Source: DATLYB01 sp964502525
GTDB lineage: Bacteria > Bacteroidota > Bacteroidia > Chitinophagales > CAIOSU01
NCBI GenBank assembly: GCA_964502525.1
Contig: CAZCXH010000080.1
Coordinates: 1 to 20,958 of the forward strand
Direction: 5' to 3'
DNA: 20,958 nt
Shown here piece by piece: positions 15,268 to 20,958 of this stretch. How positions within the stretch are numbered: position 1 is the first letter of the stretch; each line of letters opens with the position of its first letter. Both the position numbers and the translations under genes were made by a program. Under the pieces are notes generated by a model that saw nothing but the letters and a program-made list of their open reading frames with translations, did not search any database and was not told where the DNA came from.

Positions 15268-16250
15268 GAGCTGCCGTCAACACCGAATATGGATCGCCTG
15301 AAAAAGTTCTTCAGGTCAAAGAAGTTGCGAAACCTGTTCCCGGCAGCAGCGATGTGCTGATAAAAGTTCATGCCACAACGGTAAACCGGACAGATTGCGG
15401 ATTTCTTACAGCCGAATATTTCATTATCAGATTCTTCACCGGATTTTTCAGACCGAAGTATCCAACGCTGGGCTGCGAATTTGCCGGAGAAATTGAAGCG
15501 ATCGGTAAAGGGGTTAAATCGTTTAAGGTAGGGGAAAGAGTGTTCGGCTTCAATGATGTCCGGTTCGGAGCGCATGCGGAGTATATGCTCTTTCCGGAGG
15601 ATGGCGCCATTGGGATCATTCCGCCCGGTCTTTCCTTCAGGGACGCTGCTCCCATCACTGAAGCCGCGCACTATGCCCTGTGCGACATCCGCGCGGCTAA
15701 AATTCAAAGCGGGCAAAACATCCTGATTAATGGTGCGACTGGCGGCATTGGCTCGGCAGCAGTGCAGCTTGCCAAATATCTGGGCGCAACTGTCACTGCG
15801 GTCTGCGGCACGAAACATATTGCGCTGGTGAAATCACTCGGTGCGGATGTGGTGGTTGATTACATGAAGGAAGACTTCACAAAATTGAATCAGACATTTG
15901 ACGTGGTGTTCGATGCGGTCGGCAAAAGCACGTTTGGAAAGTGCAGGACGCTGCTCAAAAGAACAGGCGTCTATATGTCAACGGAACTCGGCCCCATGTC
16001 TCAAAATCCATTCTTAGCTCTTGTTACGCCATTGTTGGGTGGCAAAAAAGTGTTGTTCCCGCTTCCGCGAATCACCAAAGACGATGTTAATTTTCTTGGG
16101 AAGCTTGTCGAAACCGGCAGGTTCAAGCCGGTGATTGACCGTTATTACCCGCTGGAACAAATTGTTGACGCTTATAAATACGTTTTGACGGGACAGAAAA
16201 TCGGGAACGTGGTGATAAACATTGCGCAGGAAGGCAAGAGTTCGGGATAA
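15264..16250 (+). CDS. MDR-superfamily NAD(P)-dependent dehydrogenase, quinone-oxidoreductase-like
   Basis: A 328-residue medium-chain dehydrogenase/reductase. I choose GTG 15264 because it overlaps the symporter TGA as GTGA (a 4-base coupling overlap) and gives MRAAVNTEYGSPEKVL, a typical family start. A GTG 30 bases upstream would add residues encoded inside the symporter gene. The GroES-like N-terminal half includes HATTVNRTDCG and YPTLGCEFAGEIEAIG. The Rossmann motif INGATGGIGSAAVQLAK is at about residues 155-171, followed by VVFDAVG. The classical catalytic zinc ligands of alcohol dehydrogenase are not evident, so a zinc-free quinone- or enone-type reductase using NAD(P)H is more likely. 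The substrate is unknown. It ends 54 bases before the LOG-family gene and may be cotranscribed with it. Confidence 0.85.
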   Translation: MRAAVNTEYGSPEKVLQVKEVAKPVPGSSDVLIKVHATTVNRTDCGFLTAEYFIIRFFTGFFRPKYPTLGCEFAGEIEAIGKGVKSFKVGERVFGFNDVRFGAHAEYMLFPEDGAIGIIPPGLSFRDAAPITEAAHYALCDIRAAKIQSGQNILINGATGGIGSAAVQLAKYLGATVTAVCGTKHIALVKSLGADVVVDYMKEDFTKLNQTFDVVFDAVGKSTFGKCRTLLKRTGVYMSTELGPMSQNPFLALVTPLLGGKKVLFPLPRITKDDVNFLGKLVETGRFKPVIDRYYPLEQIVDAYKYVLTGQKIGNVVINIAQEGKSSG

Positions 16251-16304
16251 TTTTAACTAAGTCTTTGGATTGGATAACATTTGCCGGAATTAAATAAAAT
16301 CAAT

Positions 16305-17012
16305 ATGGAGAAACGAATCAGACTGCCGCAGCAGGAGAAAAGCTGGACTACCGAACTGAAAGCTCAGTCCTCGTGGCAGATTTTTAAAGTCATGTCGGAA
16401 TTTGTGGAGGGGTTCGAAAAGCTGAACAAAATCGGGCCCTGTATTTCGATATTCGGGTCAGCACGGACATATGCAGGAGATAAATTTTATGACATGGCTG
16501 TTGAACTGGCGAAAAAACTGACGGATGAAGGTTATGGCGTCATTACCGGTGGCGGGCCGGGCATCATGGAGGCTGCCAACAAAGGCGCCCGCGAAAGCGG
16601 AGGGAAATCGGTCGGACTGAATATTGATTTGCCTTTCGAGCAGGAGCCGAATGAATTTATTGATTACGACAAGCTCATCACATTCAAGTTTTTCTTTTGC
16701 CGCAAAGTGATGTTCGTGAAATACGCGCAGGCATTTGTACTGTTTCCCGGAGGCTACGGCACGATGGATGAATTTTTTGAATGTCTTACGTTAATCCAAA
16801 CCCGCAAGATTGACCGCTTCCCCATCATCTGCATCGGTAAAGACTACTGGGAAGGGCTGCTCTCGTGGATGAGCGGCACCATGCAGAAAAAATTCAACAA
16901 CATTCACGAAGACGATTTGCAACTCATCTCTTTGGTCGAAACCGTTGACGAAGCCATTGAAGTGATACGCGAATACTACAAGAAAGAGCACCCGCTGAAA
17001 CCGAACTTCTGA
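16305..17012 (+). CDS. LOG-family nucleoside-5'-monophosphate phosphoribohydrolase (TIGR00730-like)
   Basis: A 235-residue cytosolic Rossmann-like protein of the LOG family, long mis-annotated as lysine decarboxylase. Both hallmark motifs are intact: GGGPGIMEAANKGA (residues 82-95) and PGGYGTMDE (148-156), which bind the phosphate and provide the catalytic Glu; Arg133 and Lys134 (CRK) are also conserved. Members cleave the N-glycosidic bond of AMP-type nucleotides, including cytokinin ribotides, to release the base. In bacteria the physiological role is usually nucleotide salvage, and cytokinin production should not be assumed. The start is ATG 16305; a TTG at 16281 in frame would add 8 residues and is less likely. 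The 60-residue N-terminal extension (KSWTTELKAQSSWQIF) is common in the longer, type II-like members. Confidence 0.85.
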   Translation: MEKRIRLPQQEKSWTTELKAQSSWQIFKVMSEFVEGFEKLNKIGPCISIFGSARTYAGDKFYDMAVELAKKLTDEGYGVITGGGPGIMEAANKGARESGGKSVGLNIDLPFEQEPNEFIDYDKLITFKFFFCRKVMFVKYAQAFVLFPGGYGTMDEFFECLTLIQTRKIDRFPIICIGKDYWEGLLSWMSGTMQKKFNNIHEDDLQLISLVETVDEAIEVIREYYKKEHPLKPNF

Positions 17013-17142
17013 CCGCTGATTATTTCTGATTTCCCGATTGCGCTGATTTACTTTAATCGGAACCTTCGTGTTACACTTTCGCCTCTTTCTGCCTTTGGAG
17101 AGGGTGGATAAGATTTCTCCATCACAACCTCAGTTTTTTCTC
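17013..17142. other. intergenic spacer with imperfect CCTCT/AGAGG dyad
   Basis: The first 130 bases of the 183-bp gap carry no gene. An imperfect dyad (CCTCT near 17081 and AGAGG near 17099) resembles degenerate intergenic hairpins often seen in Bacteroidota. No T-run follows, so termination of the upstream gene is unproven. Confidence 0.3.
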
Positions 17143-17174
17143 CTTGCAATTCATCAGGGCTGAAAATACTTTTG
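17143..17174 (+). promoter_or_regulatory. putative promoter of the Kelch-type gene
   Basis: CTTG at 17143-17146 (3 of 4 matches to the -33 TTTG) is followed after 20 bases by TACTTTTG at 17167-17174, an exact TAnnTTTG. The 20-base spacing is what Bacteroidota promoters use. The gene starts 21 bases downstream. Confidence 0.55.
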
Positions 17175-17186
17175 TCTGAATGAAAA

Positions 17187-17200
17187 CAAAGCCCTATGCT
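17187..17200. repeat. left copy of 14-bp inverted repeat flanking the Kelch-type gene
   Basis: CAAAGCCCTATGCT here is the exact reverse complement of AGCATAGGGCTTTG at 18548-18561. The left copy includes the gene's ATG (17196-17198); the right copy begins on the last base of its TGA. Confidence 0.6.
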
Positions 17201-18548
17201 ACACAAAAACCAAATCCGCAGGTGCGCAACAATATGCTGCGCTCTGCTGCTGCTTGCATTGCAGAATGTGAGCGCTCAAATGATTCGCCCCACCACCGAC
17301 CTACCCGCGAAGCGGGCGGGACATGAATCCGTCACGCTGCCAAACGGAAAAGTTTTGGTGATGGGGGGGATGACACACGACAGTATATTCCAGCCCATTG
17401 TGTATAGTTCATGCCTACTTTTCGACCCTGCGAACGAGCAGTGGTTGCCTGCTACAAGCATGAATGTGGCGCGCACAGATTTTGCCTCGGTGCTGACGCC
17501 CGATGGAAAAGTGCTCGCAATAGGAGGCTGGAATGAAAATAACAACTCGATGACCTCCGTGGAACGTTATGACCCGGTTGCCGACACGTGGACACAAATA
17601 GGACACCTGAATTATGGAAGACAAGGCATTGACGCCATTGTAATTCAGGATTCAATAATTATTGTTGTGGGATTCGAACATGTGCGTTTTGAATCAAGCG
17701 TGGATGGCGCAAACTGGACGCTGCATGAATTTCAAAACGCTGGTTGGCGCTTCCCTGAGTTACCTGAATTGATTGAACTGAATGACGGACGCGTGTTATG
17801 CGTGGGCAGCCAGGATGGTCCTTATTCCAACTGGGCATTTGTTTTCAACGGGTTGAATCCCGACACCACTGACAATCCGCTTGCTGACGACTATGCCAGC
17901 GCAGGGCTGGCGTTGCTGCCTGACGGCAAAGTGCTCGTTGCCGGAGGCGCTACAAGCGGTATGTGCGAAATTTTCGACCCGGCAACGAATACTTTTTCAT
18001 CCACAGGTTCGCTCAATACTGCTCGTATCGGCTGTCCGCTGATGCCGCTCAGTGACGGACGCGTGGCGATTTTCACTATCGGCAACACGTTTCAGGACAT
18101 CATTCTCGAAATCTATAACCCTGCCAACGGTCAATGGGCATATCAAACCGGACACAACTTTACGGGCACCGACCTGCACAGTGTTTCACCGATTGCAAGC
18201 GGTACTTACCTGATTTCAGGCGGGCGCGAATATTTAGGGAACGAAGCCACCGGCTCGGTGAAGTGCTTCATCTTTGATGAAACCACGGGAATTTTTGACG
18301 GGCTGCCGGAATCATCCTTGCGTATGATTTATGACCCTATTGCACGAACTGCGCAGTTTGAGTTTGAAAATACGGGAAATCATCACATCAGCTTCATCAG
18401 CGCGGAAGGTAAATTGCTGGGGAATTACTCTTCTGGCGAAAAACAATTCACCTGCGCCTTGCCTGACGTGGCGACCGGAGTCTATCTTATTCATGTTGCG
18501 GATGCCGCAGGCAGACCGCTGTTTTCAAAGTCCTTGTTCGTCCGCTGA
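17196..18548 (+). CDS. secreted Kelch-type beta-propeller protein with probable T9SS sorting domain
   Basis: A 450-residue exported protein. The signal peptide is residues 1 to about 28, ending LALQNVSAQ. Kelch-like blades recur as GKVLVMGG, GKVLAIGG, GRVLCVGS, GKVLVAGG, GRVAIFT and GTYLISGG, each preceded by a Leu-Asn/Asp/Ser-(D/N)G turn and followed by a YDPVADTW- or FDPATNTF-type strand. Six blades can be counted, in line with Kelch or galactose-oxidase-like propellers. The last 75 residues lack a clear YPNP motif, but the end (FISAEGKLLGNYSSGEK, ATGVYLIHVADAAG, SLFVR) has the spacing of a T9SS type A sorting domain, so cell-surface delivery is likely. No galactose-oxidase copper ligands are evident. 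The gene has its own promoter, is bracketed by 14-bp inverted repeats and is followed by a hairpin. A binding or adhesion role is inferred. Confidence 0.8.
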   Translation: MLHKNQIRRCATICCALLLLALQNVSAQMIRPTTDLPAKRAGHESVTLPNGKVLVMGGMTHDSIFQPIVYSSCLLFDPANEQWLPATSMNVARTDFASVLTPDGKVLAIGGWNENNNSMTSVERYDPVADTWTQIGHLNYGRQGIDAIVIQDSIIIVVGFEHVRFESSVDGANWTLHEFQNAGWRFPELPELIELNDGRVLCVGSQDGPYSNWAFVFNGLNPDTTDNPLADDYASAGLALLPDGKVLVAGGATSGMCEIFDPATNTFSSTGSLNTARIGCPLMPLSDGRVAIFTIGNTFQDIILEIYNPANGQWAYQTGHNFTGTDLHSVSPIASGTYLISGGREYLGNEATGSVKCFIFDETTGIFDGLPESSLRMIYDPIARTAQFEFENTGNHHISFISAEGKLLGNYSSGEKQFTCALPDVATGVYLIHVADAAGRPLFSKSLFVR

Positions 18549-18561
18549 GCATAGGGCTTTG
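18548..18561. repeat. right copy of 14-bp inverted repeat flanking the Kelch-type gene
   Basis: AGCATAGGGCTTTG exactly mirrors 17187-17200. It starts within the stop codon and is immediately followed by CGGAT; an ATCCGC also occurs just inside the left copy (17214-17219). Confidence 0.6.
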
Positions 18562-18577
18562 CGGATGGGCGAAGAAG

Positions 18578-18599
18578 GCTGCTGCCATTGTGCAGCAGC
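18578..18599 (+). terminator. hairpin after the Kelch-type gene, possible terminator
   Basis: GCTGCTGC and GCAGCAGC form a perfect 8-bp GC-rich stem around the loop CATTGT, beginning 30 bases after the stop codon. The following TTTCCGTTTGG is only modestly T-rich, so it is a weak intrinsic terminator or a processing and stability hairpin. Confidence 0.5.
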
Positions 18600-18652
18600 T
18601 TTCCGTTTGGAAGAATATAAAAGTTTTATCATTTTAAGTACAAAATCGATTG

Positions 18653-19630
18653 ATGAAAAACGCATTAATTTTCTTTTGCAGTATTGTTTTGATTTCAGTT
18701 GCTCTTAAGGCGCAGGATATTCCCGGAAGCAAAGATCACCCGTTGATTACCCGCTATCCCGGCTCGGTGATTGGCTATTATGAAGAACAGAAATTCAAAA
18801 CCTACGATATTGCGGTTGGTCCGCAAACGGGCTACAAAAAAATTGACGACTGGTTCAAAACCGAAGGTAAGTTTACGCGCATCTACTATATCTTGAAAGG
18901 TGAAACCACGCTGCTCGAAGTGTACAGCAACTACATGAGTGCGCTGAAGAAAGCTGGTTTTAAAATTCTTGCCGAAGGGATTCATGCGGAACGCAACGTG
19001 AAGCAAGACGTTGGCGGCACCACATTCCTCAGAACTTTTTATGAAAAAAATCCTTTTCCTGCGAGCAAGGGAATTGAAATGTCGAGCGGCTCTGCCACAT
19101 CGGGTGGCGCGTGTTACATTGCTGCAGAATTTGAGAAATCGGGCAGCAGCGTGTATGTCGTGCTGGGCGGCAATCAGTATAAAGCGGATGAGAAGGTTTT
19201 TCTTCTTGATGTGATTGAACAAACCGTGATGGAAGACGACCTCATCAAAATCAACGCTGCGGAAATGCTGAAGAGCATCAAAGCTGATGGCAAGATTGCG
19301 CTCTACGGCATTTATTTCGACTTTGATAAAGCCGAATTGAAACCAGAATCGGAATCTGCATTGCTTGAAATTTCTAAGTTGCTGAAAGAAAATCCCGCGT
19401 TGAATCTTTATGTGGTTGGGCACACCGACATGAAAGGTACGTATGATTACAACATGAACTTATCGAAGCAGCGAGCGGAGGCGGTAGTAAACGAGTTGGT
19501 GAAAAAATACGGCATTGCTGCCAATCGTATCACAGCCGCAGGCATTGGTCCGCTCGCGCCTGTTTCAACCAACCAAACCGAAGAAGGACGCAAGCTGAAC
19601 CGGAGAGTGGAACTGGTGGAGAGGCTTTGA
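18653..19630 (+). CDS. OmpA-family peptidoglycan-binding protein with DUF4892-like N-terminal half
   Basis: A 325-residue exported protein. The start is ATG 18653, directly after an in-frame TTG. The signal peptide runs from MKNALIFFCSIVLISV to about residue 20 (ALKAQ). Residues about 25-200 fit the DUF4892 pattern: DHPLITRYPGSVIGYYE, then EGKFTRIYYI, then LEVYSNYMSALKKAGFKIL. Residues about 217-325 are a complete OmpA C-terminal domain: YFDFDKAELKPES, VVGHTD (His/Asp), NLSKQRAEAV and RKLNRRVEL. These include the Asp and Arg that clasp diaminopimelate of peptidoglycan. No beta-barrel is present, so it is likely a periplasmic or outer-membrane-associated anchor. Its stop codon is the first triplet of a long palindrome that leads into the next gene. 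Confidence 0.87.
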   Translation: MKNALIFFCSIVLISVALKAQDIPGSKDHPLITRYPGSVIGYYEEQKFKTYDIAVGPQTGYKKIDDWFKTEGKFTRIYYILKGETTLLEVYSNYMSALKKAGFKILAEGIHAERNVKQDVGGTTFLRTFYEKNPFPASKGIEMSSGSATSGGACYIAAEFEKSGSSVYVVLGGNQYKADEKVFLLDVIEQTVMEDDLIKINAAEMLKSIKADGKIALYGIYFDFDKAELKPESESALLEISKLLKENPALNLYVVGHTDMKGTYDYNMNLSKQRAEAVVNELVKKYGIAANRITAAGIGPLAPVSTNQTEEGRKLNRRVELVERL

Positions 19631-19664
19631 CAGATTCCATCGCTTGAAGCGATGGAATCTGTCA
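19628..19664. repeat. perfect 18-bp-arm palindrome overlapping the OmpA-family stop codon
   Basis: The left arm TGACAGATTCCATCGCTT (19628-19645) and the right arm AAGCGATGGAATCTGTCA (19647-19664) are exactly complementary, separated by a single G. The left arm starts with the TGA of the OmpA-family gene. The right arm contains ATG 19652, which is in frame with the next gene. As RNA it would make a very stable hairpin. No T-run follows, so it is not a textbook terminator. It could be a copy of a dispersed REP- or MITE-like palindrome, an RNA stability element or an attenuator. Confidence 0.85.
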
Positions 19665-19711
19665 GTCAACCTATCTACGTGTCTAAAAATATTTTAGTTT
19701 GCGTTGATAAG

Positions 19712-20958
19712 ATGACCTCCTCCGGTAAAGACATCAAAGCTATTCACCTCGCAAAACTGCTGACAGCGGAGGAATCGGTTGTGTTCAAAAAAAATTTAGA
19801 AGGGCAAAAGCGGCAGTCGCTTGTTTCGCTTTTTGATTTTATTCAAAAAGAATTTCAGCATCCATCCATTTCATCGCAGGAAAAGGAAAAATTGTTCAAA
19901 GCCGTTTTCGGAAAAAAATACTCAAAGAAAGAAGATTACCTGCTGCGAAACGAATTTCGCCTGCTTGCAAACGAACTGACTGATTTTTTCAGCCTCGAGC
20001 AAGGCAGGAGCGCATTGGGCAGGGATGATGCGCTCAAGCAGTTTTATTTTCTGCAACTCTTGCTTGTTAAAAAAGACTTTGAGTTGTTTGAAAATGAATA
20101 TCCGAAAGCCCTGAAAGAAATTTTGCAAAAGCAGGACTTTGACACCGCTGCGAAAATCACACGCCTGCTGGTTGATGACATGGTATTTCGCAAAGAGGCG
20201 ACCAAAGCGAATTACGAACGCCTGCTTTCGCTCACAGCGCAATACTGTGAATATGCAGGACTCGCTTTTCAACACAACTACATCTATGTGCGCCATAAGC
20301 GGGCATTTGCGGAGCGCACGTTGCACGCCATCAAACAGGGACACCCGGTGTCGTCATTGCAACCTGTTTCGTTCGACTGGAAAAATACAGGCGACAATTA
20401 CCTTGAATACATGCGGCTGCTCACGGAATCGTACCGGGCGCACGGTGCAGAAAAAATCAGAATCCTGAAAGTTGTGCAACGTCTTATTCCGAAAATTGCA
20501 AAACAGGATTTTGACAGAAAAGCTGCAAAAGCCACGACTTCGGCAGGCATCGCTCTTGAATATTTCCTGAGCGGTGATTACAAAGGGTCATTGCCGTTTC
20601 ACAAAGCGGCACTGGAAAATGCTTCTACGCTCCCCGTAGAGCAAACCATCACGTTCATGTTCAATTATCTCAGCGCGTTGCTGCGCCTTGCAAATTATGA
20701 CGAAACGGTGCGTCTTATTGAGAAATACCGCAAGACCTGGGAGAATCTTCCCCGGGTGCGCGACCGATTCTTATGTATGAAAGCGATGAGCCATATTTTC
20801 CTGAATGAGTCAGACACTGCATGGAACTGCATTCCACTTAACCGCAAGCAGAGCGGCATTGACCATTACTACTATTACCGCTTCATTCAGATTATTGTGT
20901 TTCATCTGCGCGGAGAAACACAGCTCGCAATAAATGAAACGGAAAATTTTGAGCACAC
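19712..20958 (+). CDS. large alpha-helical protein of unknown function (3' end beyond the window)
   Basis: The reading frame is open to the right edge, giving at least 415 residues with no stop, so the gene is partial. It is almost wholly predicted helix. The N-terminus (IHLAKLLTAEESVVFKKNL, then LVSLFDFIQKEF, EKLFKAVFGKKYSKKEDYL, RNEFRLLANELTDFF) resembles a family of uncharacterised Bacteroidota proteins whose first 100 residues carry a similar 'KLFKxLFPG ... LRNxxSxL' arrangement, followed by TPR-like helices, as here (AGIALEYFLSGDYKGSLPFHKAAL, shown in part; YLSALLRLANYDETVRLIEK). There is no signal peptide, so it is probably cytoplasmic. Start choice is uncertain: ATG 19712 or ATG 19652, the latter inside the palindrome and in frame, adding 20 residues. 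A weak -7-like TTAGTTTG at 19694-19701 would favour 19712 and a nearly leaderless mRNA. Function unknown. Confidence 0.7.
   Translation, partial: MTSSGKDIKAIHLAKLLTAEESVVFKKNLEGQKRQSLVSLFDFIQKEFQHPSISSQEKEKLFKAVFGKKYSKKEDYLLRNEFRLLANELTDFFSLEQGRSALGRDDALKQFYFLQLLLVKKDFELFENEYPKALKEILQKQDFDTAAKITRLLVDDMVFRKEATKANYERLLSLTAQYCEYAGLAFQHNYIYVRHKRAFAERTLHAIKQGHPVSSLQPVSFDWKNTGDNYLEYMRLLTESYRAHGAEKIRILKVVQRLIPKIAKQDFDRKAAKATTSAGIALEYFLSGDYKGSLPFHKAALENASTLPVEQTITFMFNYLSALLRLANYDETVRLIEKYRKTWENLPRVRDRFLCMKAMSHIFLNESDTAWNCIPLNRKQSGIDHYYYYRFIQIIVFHLRGETQLAINETENFEH

Noticed and set aside
15177..15818. Minus-strand open frame of 213 codons opposite the symporter end and MDR gene
   Set aside because: It is a shadow of two well-supported genes; no family features.
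16264..16283. TTTG at 16264 and TTTG at 16280 as a promoter of the LOG gene
   Set aside because: The -7-like element reads AACATTTG and the spacing is too short for a Bacteroidota promoter.
18695..19423. Minus-strand open frame of 242 codons opposite the OmpA-family gene
   Set aside because: His/Phe-rich antisense of a gene with a strong OmpA domain; no evidence for a protein.

Overview
The window comes from a member of the Bacteroidota, probably a Bacteroidia lineage near Chitinophagales or Sphingobacteriales; the rank below phylum is a guess. The evidence is a GldA-GldF-GldG ABC transporter set, two secreted proteins that appear to end in type IX secretion (T9SS) sorting domains, a DUF2723 membrane protein, DUF4340 and SbsA-type Ig-like lipoprotein genes typical of the phylum, and several Bacteroidota-style TAnnTTTG promoter elements. 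There are no rRNA, tRNA, CRISPR or intact transposon genes.

Left part (1-3976, + strand): a large DUF2723 (protein O-mannosyltransferase-like) membrane protein that unusually carries a LysM domain, then a DinB-family metal-binding protein preceded by a 12-bp inverted repeat.

Central operon (9923 down to 3989, - strand): gldA, gldF, gldG, a DUF4340 membrane-anchored protein and an Ig-like lipoprotein. Most junctions are tight or overlapping. The exception is the 134-bp gldA-gldF gap, which is filled by a degenerate array of about 7-bp repeats whose ends are inverted copies of each other. The stem would end directly at the gldF start codon. A good promoter sits upstream of gldA.

Right of it (10069-12177, +) lies a divergent gene for a secreted modular protein with three Kazal-like inhibitor domains, five PKD domains and a T9SS sorting domain. 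A low-GC secreted orphan (12295-13044, -) and a zone of gene decay (about 13045-13797) follow. The decay zone holds a frameshifted GHKL ATPase fragment and a likely remnant of a T9SS sorting domain.

From 13798 onward (+ strand): a sodium:solute symporter translationally coupled to a quinone-oxidoreductase-like dehydrogenase, a LOG-family nucleosidase, a secreted Kelch-type propeller protein bracketed by exact 14-bp inverted repeats, and an OmpA-family protein with a DUF4892-like front half. An 18-bp-arm perfect palindrome then overlaps the ompA-like stop codon. The last gene is a large alpha-helical protein of unknown function that runs off the right edge.

The functional theme is cell-envelope biology: glycosylation, gliding/T9SS-associated transport, lipoproteins, peptidoglycan-binding proteins and secreted adhesion or inhibitor proteins. 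I see no complete, clearly novel multi-gene system. The most unusual signals are non-coding: the 7-bp-periodic inverted array inside the gld operon and the perfect palindrome at 19628-19664.
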